From the IMG/VR virus record IMGVR_UViG_3300046460_000428, positions 1-35,758 of that record: DNA of 35,758 nucleotides; one strand, given 5' to 3'. Source of the stretch: a virus. This document shows positions 24,260-30,921 of this stretch, one piece after another (the first letter of the stretch is position 1; each line of letters begins with the position of its first letter). The position numbers were made by a program, and so were the translations under genes. The notes beneath the pieces are model-generated. The model had not been told where the DNA came from. It searched no databases and saw only the letters and a program-made list of their open reading frames with translations.

Positions 24260-24435
24260 GCGTTGCCTCCTCGGCATTGGAATGAAAAACCCCGCCGAAG
24301 CGGGGTTAGGTGACCGGCTCAGGGAGGGCCGGGTGAAGCTGCACATCACGTGCGAGGTCAGCGCCAAGGCGCAGATTCCAGATCGTGGGGACTTTTTACC
24401 CTCGTCCGGAAAAACCGAAAAGGGGTCATTTTCGG
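24260..24435 (-). promoter_or_regulatory. late control region between Q-like gene and holin
   Basis: This 176-base gap follows the Q-like stop codon. Leftward it holds a small A+T-rich hairpin (CCGAAAA 24415-24421 with TTTTCGG 24429-24435) followed by five T, then a stretch in which a late promoter could lie (a weak -10-like TAAAAA near 24394), then the strong terminator at 24285-24307. The order Q gene, promoter region, terminator, lysis gene matches the lambdoid pR'-tR' plan. The promoter itself is not proved. Confidence 0.45.
24285..24307 (-). terminator. intrinsic terminator with UUCG tetraloop before the holin
   Basis: AACCCCGC (24288-24295) pairs with GCGGGGTT (24300-24307). On the leftward RNA the loop is C(UUCG)G, an extra-stable tetraloop, followed by five U. 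It is the best candidate for the tR'-like terminator acted on by the Q-like protein. Confidence 0.88.
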
Positions 24436-24912
24436 TCATTCGCCTCGACGCGACTTTGACGCAACTTTGACGCAGGCTTGAGGTAAGTTACCCCGACGAA
24501 CGGGATGGGCACGGGCGACCCCCATGCGCGCCATCAAGATCACCATCACTTGCTGATGTAGTGCATGCACCCAATTGCGATAGGTGCGGTCGGCGCCTTC
24601 CGCCAAGCCAATCTCCTGCATCTGTTGGCGCACCGGTACGCTATGGCCATAACGCAGTCGAGCTAGGCTCGCTAACTTCAGCCCACGTTCGTCGCGGTGC
24701 TCAAGCTCCATGATGGCTGCGTCTACCTGGGCGGCGGCGTAGTCCATCCCTGAACCGCCACCGATGAGCGGCCGAGTCCCAGGCGTTCCACGTGGTGCGC
24801 TGCCTTTCCAATCCATGATTGTGCCCATCTGGCTGCCCAAGCTGGCCTCATGGCCGTACTGGCCCAACTGCTCGCCCCAATGCCGCATCAAGCTCTCGAT
24901 ATCGTCAATCAT
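24436..24912 (-). CDS. Q-like late antitermination protein
   Basis: A 158-residue protein. IDDIESLMRHWGEQLG at the N-terminus, MDYAAAQVDAAIMELE in the middle, and RYGHSVPVRQQMQEIGLAEGADRTYRNWVHALHQQVM (a helix-turn-helix-like segment) follow the pattern of phage antitermination protein Q (the 82/21-like type). The start is ATG 24912, with a GGGGGA site upstream. Its position, last in the early operon and directly before the late terminator and holin, is the classic Q position. It overlaps the upstream 111-residue ORF as ATGA, so translation of that ORF probably controls it. Confidence 0.7.
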   Translation of the reverse strand: MIDDIESLMRHWGEQLGQYGHEASLGSQMGTIMDWKGSAPRGTPGTRPLIGGGSGMDYAAAQVDAAIMELEHRDERGLKLASLARLRYGHSVPVRQQMQEIGLAEGADRTYRNWVHALHQQVMVILMARMGVARAHPVRRGNLPQACVKVASKSRRGE

Positions 24913-25244
24913 CCCTGAATCCCCCCGGAAACCGAACCCAACACAAAAAACACCCAGCCCAACACAAACCAAACACAAACAAAACCCTTTAAAATCAATA
25001 GCTTCAATCGATCTGTGTTTAGTGTGTTGGGTTTGTTGGGTATTTCTGTCCTCGCATGAAGAAAATAAATAGCCATCAGAAACCGACTCTCTAACGTCAC
25101 GCATGCGCGCACGCGTAGCGAAACCCAACACACCCGACACAAAGCCGGCAAACCGCTGAAAAATAAGGCTCCAGTCTGTGTGGGGTATCTGAAATCAACC
25201 CAACACACACCCGACACACCCAACACACTTTTAGTTGTAGTCAT
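24909..25244 (-). CDS. unrecognised 111-residue ORF with VLG/CWV repeats, coupled to primase and Q
   Basis: The ATG at 25244 overlaps the primase stop codon as ATGA and the TGA at 24909-24911 overlaps the Q-like ATG, so the frame fits exactly between its neighbours. The protein starts MTTTKSVLGVSGVCWVDF, repeats RVCWVSL near residue 37, and ends with hydrophobic LKGFVCVWFVLGWVFFVLGSVSGG. The VLG/CWV segments are the translation of the DNA nonamer TGTGTYGGG, read in more than one frame, so the DNA or RNA repeat may be the conserved part. I do not recognise a family. There is no independent ribosome site. It may be a real small protein or a translated leader that couples and regulates Q. Confidence 0.5.
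   Translation of the reverse strand: MTTTKSVLGVSGVCWVDFRYPTQTGALFFSGLPALCRVCWVSLRVRACVTLESRFLMAIYFLHARTEIPNKPNTLNTDRLKLLILKGFVCVWFVLGWVFFVLGSVSGGIQG
24937..25227. repeat. eight CCCRACACA nonamers (iteron-like)
   Basis: Copies read on the + strand: 24937-24945, 24958-24966, 25124-25132, 25133-25141, 25199-25207, 25210-25218, 25219-25227; one inverted copy (TGTGTTGGG) at 25023-25031. Two pairs are directly abutted with no spacer (25124-25141 and 25210-25227). Six have A and two have G at the fourth base. The array lies immediately after the primase-helicase gene, so replication iterons are possible; RNA structure is the alternative. Confidence 0.8.
24958..25031 (-). promoter_or_regulatory. long stem-loop upstream of the Q-like gene
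   Basis: In leftward RNA, 25031-25014 (CCCAACACA then CUAAACACA) pairs with 24977-24958 (UGUGUUUGG, two unpaired U, UGUGUUGGG): two 9-bp helices with one G-U pair and a 2-base bulge, around a 36-base loop. The 5' arm could equally pair with the upstream UGUGUYGGG copies, so mutually exclusive structures are possible 46 bases before the Q-like start codon. Confidence 0.6.
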
Positions 25245-27943
25245 GCGGCTGCCGCCTTGATGTGGTCCCAGCTGTCCACATGCCAACCCGCAAGCTTCGC
25301 TTTGGCCCGCCAGTTTTCGACCTGCTTGCCCAGCTCGGCCGCCTTCAGTGATGGGGGCGGGGAAGCGTCCTGATCAACGGGAAAGAAGAACGCACCAAAG
25401 CGCCGGTTGTTGCCATCGGTCCAGGGAATGGCACGCGTCTTATCGACCTCGGAGCTGATGAACAGAGAGAACTTCGTCTGACTCATCACATGCTCTTTAT
25501 TGCGCTGGCACCATTCGAGGAACAGCGAATAGAGGTCGGTTGACAGACACGGCCCCCAAAGTCCGTGACCCAATTCGCTGTACTTCCACAGATGCAAGAA
25601 CGTCTGCCACCCGGCCCGACTCAAGGCCACCAAGCGCTCACGCGCATCCGTCGACGGCGGTCGCGTCCTCTGGTTGAAGTCACCCAGATCGACCGACAAC
25701 AACCAGCCGTACAGCGCCGCGACCCCGCCCTGCTCCAGCTCTCTACCGATCGCCTTTTGCCGCTCGACTGGCAAAGTCTCCATAGGCCACATCACCAGCA
25801 TCCGCCGGTCACTTTCGCTGATTGGCCACGGCAAGATTTCGTTGCTCAGGAACACCGCGTTCATGTGGTTGGCTTCCTCCCAACCGTTGATGAACTTCGA
25901 TTCCATCCGCACCGTCTTGCCGGTGATCAGGTGCTTGATCTTGCCCACCTGGTTGTATCGCTGATCGCGGCTGACAACCTCTTCGAACACGGACCACAAC
26001 TTGCGGCTTTGCCAGGCGTTGAAGTTGCTCTCCAACTGCGTCTGGCCAACCGTGGCAGCGTACTGGCCATACAGCATGCCCAACGCATCGGCGAACAGCA
26101 GGCTTTTACCCGAGCCCTCCATGATCGAGTGCATCAGCACGGCGGTGTCCATCTTGGCGCCCAGGTGCTGCAACGGGTACGCCAACCAACGGATCAGCCA
26201 TTGAGCCGCCGCTTCGTCGTGGTTGCACAAAAAGGAAATCAGCCAACGCAGATTGGTGCAGGCTTCGTCATCCCGGATTGGCTCGAGCGGCAGACCATCA
26301 AAGGTATTGATGTACACGGCAGGGTCTTTGCTCATGGTCGGATCAAACACGATGTGTTCGACATCCACTGTGCGCCGCTCACTACTGTTGAGCCACAGCG
26401 GATAGGTGTCGCCGAGCGCCATCTTCACCGCGCCTTCGGCAATACGCCGCTTTTTCTCCCGATCCCAAACATCCTTGGTCCCGTCGATGTACACATAACG
26501 GTCGGTCGGTGGCATACCCAACGCCCCGCCCTTCTTGCTCGCCATCCGCCGTGCTTGCTCGATATCGCGGACGTGATCATCCGCAATCAACCGTTTGTCC
26601 ATGTCATCCAGCCACGCTTTGGCCAGAGGCTTGCCCACACGCGCTTCAAATGCGGCCTTCTTCATCACCCGTGACTGGTCGCAATCCCACACTTGCGTGG
26701 TGCCCTCGACCAGCGCAAAGCGACGCAGCACCTGGTCAAGCGTCAATGCCTCCCCCGCGCCCCCGTCAGTAGCCGGAGCAGCCTCACTGAGCGCGCCAGA
26801 ACCAACTCGGCTTGGCCCGCTCGGCTCAGCAGATGGGGTTGGGGGAAGATCACGCGCGTCTGGAGCCGATGAATGCTGCATACCCAACATACGCGCCGCA
26901 GCCTTGACCGCTTGGGACTGATCACCGCCGTGCTCGAGTAAGCAGAACACCTCAAAGGCATCGTTCTGATGCCCGTTGGCCAGCGGATCAGCTCCGTGGT
27001 GCGAATATACCCTCCCCTCGTCGCTCACCGTGATGCCCGGTAAGCCCGTACTGCTTTGAGGATAAAGCCACTTGCTACCGCGTTTGATATAGCCATGGCT
27101 GCGCAGCAGCTCTTGCACATCATGGCCGCGATTGAACTCATCGATCACTGAGGGCTGCTTGCCCTTCACCGGCGCCGGCCGAATGATCGGCTTGCCCGGC
27201 GCGAGAGCCAGTTTCGGCGCCCACGGGCAAGCGGCCTCGGCGTCACGCTTGAAGGCGTCCCAGTTGTTCCAGATTGCCAGCAGTTCGGGAGTGAGCTCTG
27301 GCAACCCATCAGCAGCACTTGGTGGCGTGCGCCAGGTGTACGGTTTCCCTGTACCTGGGTGAATCGAAGGTGGTAACACGTCCTGAACCAAGCCGCCGCG
27401 CAGTTCAAACACTGTGATGCGCTGGTACTCCTCAGCCTCGGCACGCGCCTCAGCTTCGCCAGCTACATCACCCGCGTCCTTGGCTGCTTTGATCTTGGCA
27501 GTCAGCGCCTTGTGGATCGAACCGTCGGGATCCTTCTCGTTGGGCCACGCCAATGAGTGGCGGGTCAGCTCAACGCCCTCTGGAACTCGAAACATGATGC
27601 GGAATCGCGCCGGGTTGCCGACCACAGTCGGGAACACCAGCGCCATAGCATCCAGATCGATTTCCAGCTGGTCATAAAGAACATGCCGAGTCCACTGCAC
27701 ATCATCGACGTCCAGAGAGCAGATTCGACTAGGGCCAAGCACCACCCCGAGGTTGTGCTCAGGCTTCTTTTGCCAGAGCTCAACCGCCTTCGCCGCGTCC
27801 GTGATGTATCCTCCGGGCTTGTTCCAACCCCTGCCCTTCGGCCCCTTCTCCCCAGGCTCGATTGGAACCAGGGCCAAGCCGAAGGTATCTATGTAGCGTC
27901 TTGCCCACTCAGCAGTGGGCATTCCATTGCTCGGATCACTCAT
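25241..27943 (-). CDS. replicative primase-helicase (prim-pol + DUF5906 helicase)
   Basis: A 900-residue protein. The N-terminus (residues 10-210) is a bifunctional primase/polymerase (AEP) domain: ARRYIDTFGLALVPIEPGEKGPKGRGW, then GVVLGPSRICSLDVDD with the metal-binding acids at 78-80, and later VFELRGG. The C-terminal half is a D5/DUF5906-like superfamily 3 helicase: IRWLAYPLQHLGAKMDTAVLMHSIMEGSGKS (Walker A 610-614), LWSVFEEVVSRDQ (Walker B), FINGWEEANHMNAVFLSNEILPWPISESDRRMLVM (sensor segment). It should unwind and prime the phage origin. The start at ATG 27943 overlaps the DksA-like stop codon as ATGA; in-frame residues upstream are unlike the family. Confidence 0.92.
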   Translation of the reverse strand: MSDPSNGMPTAEWARRYIDTFGLALVPIEPGEKGPKGRGWNKPGGYITDAAKAVELWQKKPEHNLGVVLGPSRICSLDVDDVQWTRHVLYDQLEIDLDAMALVFPTVVGNPARFRIMFRVPEGVELTRHSLAWPNEKDPDGSIHKALTAKIKAAKDAGDVAGEAEARAEAEEYQRITVFELRGGLVQDVLPPSIHPGTGKPYTWRTPPSAADGLPELTPELLAIWNNWDAFKRDAEAACPWAPKLALAPGKPIIRPAPVKGKQPSVIDEFNRGHDVQELLRSHGYIKRGSKWLYPQSSTGLPGITVSDEGRVYSHHGADPLANGHQNDAFEVFCLLEHGGDQSQAVKAAARMLGMQHSSAPDARDLPPTPSAEPSGPSRVGSGALSEAAPATDGGAGEALTLDQVLRRFALVEGTTQVWDCDQSRVMKKAAFEARVGKPLAKAWLDDMDKRLIADDHVRDIEQARRMASKKGGALGMPPTDRYVYIDGTKDVWDREKKRRIAEGAVKMALGDTYPLWLNSSERRTVDVEHIVFDPTMSKDPAVYINTFDGLPLEPIRDDEACTNLRWLISFLCNHDEAAAQWLIRWLAYPLQHLGAKMDTAVLMHSIMEGSGKSLLFADALGMLYGQYAATVGQTQLESNFNAWQSRKLWSVFEEVVSRDQRYNQVGKIKHLITGKTVRMESKFINGWEEANHMNAVFLSNEILPWPISESDRRMLVMWPMETLPVERQKAIGRELEQGGVAALYGWLLSVDLGDFNQRTRPPSTDARERLVALSRAGWQTFLHLWKYSELGHGLWGPCLSTDLYSLFLEWCQRNKEHVMSQTKFSLFISSEVDKTRAIPWTDGNNRRFGAFFFPVDQDASPPPSLKAAELGKQVENWRAKAKLAGWHVDSWDHIKAAAA

Positions 27944-28146
27944 CTGCGCCGCTCCCGCAACTCCTGGCAGCTGACACAGGTTTCGCAACCTGAAATGGTC
28001 TGCTGGCGAAGCAACGGGATGGGCTCATCGCAATCATCACAGAACTGCGCACTAACTCGATTCGTCGGCACCTGCCGACTCCGATGGATAGCCATGTCGA
28101 GTAAGTATTGCGCCTGGTCGTTGGCGCGGTCGATTTCATCAGCCAT
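27940..28146 (-). CDS. TraR/DksA-type C4 zinc finger protein
   Basis: A 68-residue protein with CDDC (Cys36, Cys39) and CVSC (Cys57, Cys60), a 17-residue spacer, an extra Cys54, and the helix ADEIDRANDQAQYLLDMAIHRSRQ at the start. This is the short TraR-like form of DksA without the long coiled coil. Such proteins bind in the RNA polymerase secondary channel and can shift promoter choice. It overlaps the CII-like gene by 8 bases and the primase by 4. Confidence 0.88.
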   Translation of the reverse strand: MADEIDRANDQAQYLLDMAIHRSRQVPTNRVSAQFCDDCDEPIPLLRQQTISGCETCVSCQELRERRR

Positions 28147-28627
28147 GGAGACGGTCCTCCATTGCCAAACGGGCGCCTGCCATGATGCCCAGAACGGCGC
28201 GAATCACGTCTGCACCATGCTTTTCAAGCAACTGGACTTCGGACAGCTCCCAGATATTGTCGGCAGCGCCTTCATGCATGCTGGAAACGAACAGACCGGT
28301 TTCATGCAGCACCTTGCTGACCGCAAGCAATGCATCTTTTGTCGGTGCCGCTGCTACGGGCTTGTACCAGACCATCCCGGCAGGCCGGACAAGCGCGTCC
28401 AGCAGTAAAGGGTTTGCCGTCAGACGGATCAGTTCCTCTAACTCATCAGGATCCAGCCAGCGCTGTTCGAAGTCGTGCTTGACCTTCTTTTGCAGACCGT
28501 CGTAATCCATGACCATATCGAGCGCCAAGGCAGTCACACCACCTTTATAGTCATGGGCAGCACGGTAGATTGCCTTGCGAAGGGAAAGAACCGGCGCAGA
28601 GGCCGGTGATTGATTGATGCGACTCAT
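28139..28627 (-). CDS. CII-like phage regulatory protein (Phage_CP76 family)
   Basis: A 162-residue protein. APVLSLRKAIYRAAHDYKGGVTALALDMVMDYDGLQKKVKHDFEQRWLDPDELEELIRLTANPLLLDALVRPAGMVWY is the DNA-binding part of the Phage_CP76/CII family, with the helix-turn-helix at about residues 15-45. The C-terminal half is helical (oligomerisation). The start at ATG 28627 is chosen by family fit; the ribosome site is poor and an operator-like palindrome (28629-28651) abuts the start codon, so its expression may be repressed directly. It follows the cro-like gene in the early operon. Confidence 0.82.
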   Translation of the reverse strand: MSRINQSPASAPVLSLRKAIYRAAHDYKGGVTALALDMVMDYDGLQKKVKHDFEQRWLDPDELEELIRLTANPLLLDALVRPAGMVWYKPVAAAPTKDALLAVSKVLHETGLFVSSMHEGAADNIWELSEVQLLEKHGADVIRAVLGIMAGARLAMEDRLHG

Positions 28628-28628
28628 A

Positions 28629-28651
28629 ACCGTAAATACCCCGTTTACGGT
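28629..28651 (-). promoter_or_regulatory. operator-like palindrome at the CII-like start
   Basis: ACCGTAAA (28629-28636) and TTTACGGT (28644-28651) form a perfect 8-base inverted repeat with a 7-base centre, ending one base from the CII-like start codon. A protein bound here, or the RNA hairpin, would cover the ribosome site. Its sequence differs from the cro-promoter palindrome, so it may serve a different regulator. Confidence 0.6.
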
Positions 28652-28730
28652 GTAGCCATAGGCCAGGGCAAACCCTATCCTACGACCACGACCGATGTGC
28701 ATGTGCTGTGTGTCGTCGTAGCTGGGCTGG

Positions 28731-28750
28731 GGGATCTTTGGTGAGAGGCC
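28731..28750 (-). repeat. leader motif copy 1 (leftward)
   Basis: Reads GGCCTCTCACCAAAGATCCC leftward, between the cro-like stop and the CII-like start. It is 19/20 identical to a copy at 32231-32250 (rightward) and shares 14 bases with one at 30698-30711. The 92-base gap (28703-28794) holds no other clear signal. Confidence 0.7.
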
Positions 28751-28794
28751 CCGGCCCGGCGTCTTTGTTAGTCAACCTGATTGGGGTTTACCAC

Positions 28795-29013
28795 CTACGC
28801 CGCATTTGAGACGTCGGGAGGAAAAACATCATCTAATCCGCACTCGATGCCCAGGCAATTCAACGCGGCAACGATTGCCCGACTATCCATCAAGCTTGGA
28901 ACCCTACGATCCGACTCATAATTACTCAGGCGTCCTTGGGACCACCCCAAGGCATCTGCAAGCACGACTTGAGATAACTGGCCCTTCGCACGGGTCTGAG
29001 CGATTCGATTCAT
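28795..29013 (-). CDS. Cro-like helix-turn-helix repressor
   Basis: A 72-residue protein. IAQTRAKGQLSQVVLADALGWSQGRLSNYESDRRVPSL is an HTH_XRE domain (recognition helix around SQGRLSNYE), and the rest is a short dimerisation tail. GGAG lies 8 bases before ATG 29013. It is divergent from the CI-like gene across a shared operator region, the usual cro position, and starts the leftward early operon. Confidence 0.88.
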   Translation of the reverse strand: MNRIAQTRAKGQLSQVVLADALGWSQGRLSNYESDRRVPSLMDSRAIVAALNCLGIECGLDDVFPPDVSNAA

Positions 29014-29042
29014 AGGATGACTCCAAGATTGCTAACGCCCAC

Positions 29043-29071
29043 AAAATAACAACGTTTCGTTGTTTTAACAA
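29043..29071 (-). promoter_or_regulatory. cro promoter with operator palindrome in the spacer
   Basis: Leftward -35 TTGTTA (29071-29066), 17-base spacer, -10 TATTTT (29048-29043). The spacer contains the 17-base palindrome AACAACGTTTCGTTGTT (29048-29064), perfect about its centre, a natural CI/Cro operator. A related half (AACAACACGTTT) begins at 29067. Confidence 0.75.
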
Positions 29072-29118
29072 CACGTTTAGTCGCCAGAAAAGTAAACGGA
29101 GCGTGATATTTTTTGCTA

Positions 29119-29802
29119 ATGGAATCATTAGGTCAGCGCATCGCCCGCTTACGGCGACAAAAAGGGCTTTCCCAAGGTGCATTGGGCGATCTGTGTGGAT
29201 GGGAAAAAGGCCAGGCTCGTATCGGAAATTACGAGCGAGACCTGCGAGAGCCGAACATCACAGACCTTCGCCTCCTAGCAAAAGCCCTGGGAGTAACTCT
29301 GATGGAAGTGATCGAAGGCTCGAATGGCGAGCCCGATCCCGGCGCGTCTCCATCGGGCTACGCGCCATCAGATGATGAATACGCGCTGATCCCTCAGTAC
29401 ACTGCTCTTGGCTCAGCGGGCAACGGTCACCTGAATGAGCACGTTGAAATCAAAGGGGGTTTGGTTTTCAAACGCGCTTGGCTAGCTCGAATGGCACTAC
29501 GCGAGCAAAACCTACATGTCATCTATGCTCGCGGCATAAGCATGGAGCCAACCATCTGCGATGGCGACGTAGTTCTGATGGACCAAAGCCAAATGGAGCC
29601 CAGAGATGGGCGCATTTACGTGATCCGGATGTTCGGCGGAGAGCTAATAATCAAACGCTTGATTCAAGCTTTCACCGGTGGCTGGATTATCCGCAGTGAT
29701 AACGATGACAAACGGTCCTTTCCCGACCAGCCAATCAACGAGTCTGAGATAGAACTTCTCCAGATTATTGGCCGTGTTGTCTGGCATGCAGGGGCTCTAT
29801 AG
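29119..29802 (+). CDS. CI-type repressor, XRE HTH + S24 peptidase
   Basis: A 227-residue lysogeny repressor. The N-terminal HTH is LGQRIARLRRQKGLSQGALGDLCGWEKGQARIGNYERDLREP (residues 4-45). The C-terminal LexA-like domain has a likely cleavage site Ala100-Gly101 (in GSAGNG), ARGISMEPTICDGD with nucleophile Ser141, and GGELIIKRL with Lys179, 38 residues later. RecA filaments should stimulate self-cleavage after DNA damage. ATG 29119 fits the family; a TTG at 29113 has better spacing to GGAG (29098-29101) and would add two residues. It is divergent from cro. Confidence 0.93.
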   Translation: MESLGQRIARLRRQKGLSQGALGDLCGWEKGQARIGNYERDLREPNITDLRLLAKALGVTLMEVIEGSNGEPDPGASPSGYAPSDDEYALIPQYTALGSAGNGHLNEHVEIKGGLVFKRAWLARMALREQNLHVIYARGISMEPTICDGDVVLMDQSQMEPRDGRIYVIRMFGGELIIKRLIQAFTGGWIIRSDNDDKRSFPDQPINESEIELLQIIGRVVWHAGAL

Positions 29803-29812
29803 GAATCAAAGC

Positions 29813-30646
29813 ATGGATGCTCCAAAGCAACGCACCTCCCTTTCGAAAAAACAACTCCAGACCAATACCGGGCTGGAGCTGCTCAATATTTGCCAATCGA
29901 TCACTGGCGACGGCCAAATTGCCGATGAAGAGATTCAGGCACTAAATAACTGGATGATGCAGAACCAGGATAGCGAACTGCCTGCAATAAAATTCATGAC
30001 AGCAACGTTGTCCCAAGTACTGGCCGACGGAGTCATCACTGACGCGGAGCGACTGAGCGTTGCAGAAGCAATTGAGACAATCCTGCCTATCTCAGATCGT
30101 AAATATGCCAAAGGACTCAGAAAGCAAGTAGAGCAAGAGGCGGTCAATGAATCCAAAGCAGCATCGGCTCTTGCCAAACAGCATGCTAAAGAGAAGAAGG
30201 AACGTGAACGCCCAATAGAGTTTATGGATTTCATGGTGGCGGGCACACGTCATGACGACCGAGACCTTACGATTAGCCACGAAATTAGCTCAGCGTCCCC
30301 TGTCTTTTTGAGAAGAGACCCGGGGAATCGGCACAGCCGCTTCGCAATCAGAGTTTTGACTGAGCGCGGCAATATGATTGGCTTCGTTCCAGACGATGAC
30401 GCTCGACACATAGCCCCATTGCTTGACGCCGGAGCCACCCATGTCGCGCAAGTGAAAAAAGTGCTGGACTATGATTCCGGGCCGGTACCAGTTGTAGTCG
30501 CAAGAATTTTCGAGGCAGGCACGCAGCCTTCCACGGTTTCTAAAGTACGCGATGTTTCGGAACGCAAACCACCCTCAAAAAAACGATGGCCGATCATTTT
30601 GGCGATCGCGATCATACTTTTCGTTGTGCTCGCGAAAACAAAATAA
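29813..30646 (+). CDS. TerB-like + HIRAN domain protein with C-terminal membrane anchor
   Basis: A 277-residue protein starting at ATG 29813 (AGGA upstream), 10 bases after the repressor gene and so probably made in the lysogen. Residues about 15-100 resemble TerB: paired acidic helices GLELLNICQSITGDGQIADEEIQAL and TATLSQVLADGVITDAERLSVAEAI. A charged helix (115-135) follows. Residues about 140-225 are a HIRAN domain (EFMDFMVAGTRHDDRD...FLRRDPGNRHSRFAIRVLTERGNMIGFVPDDDARHIAPLLDAGA), a fold that binds DNA 3' ends in HLTF/Rad5. The end (KKRWPIILAIAIILFVVLAKTK) is one membrane helix, so the rest faces the cytoplasm. The combination suggests a membrane-tethered sensor of DNA ends (inference). 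Confidence 0.75.
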   Translation: MDAPKQRTSLSKKQLQTNTGLELLNICQSITGDGQIADEEIQALNNWMMQNQDSELPAIKFMTATLSQVLADGVITDAERLSVAEAIETILPISDRKYAKGLRKQVEQEAVNESKAASALAKQHAKEKKERERPIEFMDFMVAGTRHDDRDLTISHEISSASPVFLRRDPGNRHSRFAIRVLTERGNMIGFVPDDDARHIAPLLDAGATHVAQVKKVLDYDSGPVPVVVARIFEAGTQPSTVSKVRDVSERKPPSKKRWPIILAIAIILFVVLAKTK

Positions 30647-30653
30647 AACGATA

Positions 30654-30686
30654 CGTGTTGACACGAAAACAACAATGCGTTTTATT
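30654..30686 (+). promoter_or_regulatory. promoter of the rightward int operon
   Basis: Consensus -35 TTGACA (30658-30663), 17-base spacer, -10 TTTATT (30681-30686). The -35 lies inside the palindrome CGTGTTGACACG (30654-30665), a probable operator. Confidence 0.7.
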
Positions 30687-30687
30687 T

Positions 30688-30720
30688 GGCTCGTAAACCT
30701 CTCACCAAAGAGTACGAGCC
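30688..30720 (+). promoter_or_regulatory. leader hairpin with motif copy 2, ending at the start codon
   Basis: GGCTCGTA (30688-30695) pairs with TACGAGCC (30713-30720), directly before ATG 30721; an inner CTCT/AGAG can add pairs. The loop contains the 14-base core CCTCTCACCAAAGA (30698-30711) shared with the leader motifs at 28731-28750 and 32231-32250. There is no good ribosome site, so the hairpin may control translation. Confidence 0.6.
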
Positions 30721-30921
30721 ATGCAAACCACACAGCACAGCAACACCCGCTGCCCGGTGTACTTACACCCGGCAGCCATCACCAACCCCGCAGCCGTAGA
30801 AGCCATTCAAAAGCGCACCGGGCTATTGGTGATCATCAACATCGGTCGCCCTGCTACCGCCCTTCCTGCTCGCCCTGACGCTACCGGCGAAACCGACTCT
30901 TGGGGAGGTGACGCAGCATGA
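30721..30921 (+). CDS. small phage protein of unknown function
   Basis: A 66-residue protein, first of the rightward operon. HPAAITNPAAVEAIQKRTGLLVIINIGRPATAL has a beta-alpha-beta look, followed by a short polar tail. The family is not recognised. It is joined to the next gene by ATGA. Confidence 0.7.
   Translation: MQTTQHSNTRCPVYLHPAAITNPAAVEAIQKRTGLLVIINIGRPATALPARPDATGETDSWGGDAA

Noticed and set aside
24913-25140. N-terminal extension of the Q-like protein up to 25140
   Set aside because: The upstream part has no antiterminator pattern and is built from the nonamer repeats; ATG 24912 has a ribosome site and fits the family N-terminus.
24937-25227. CRISPR array
   Set aside because: Units are 9 bases with irregular or zero spacing and one inverted copy, so they are not CRISPR repeats and spacers.
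25565-26674. A 369-codon + strand frame
   Set aside because: Antisense to the primase-helicase, whose motifs are clear; composition is that of a mirror frame.
29113-29121. TTG 29113 as the repressor start
   Set aside because: Not excluded (better spacing to GGAG), but the ATG at 29119 matches the usual repressor N-terminus; it only changes two residues.
28922-29182. Leftward frame across the CI/Cro operator region
   Set aside because: It overlaps the start of the repressor gene and the promoter palindrome, and has no family match.
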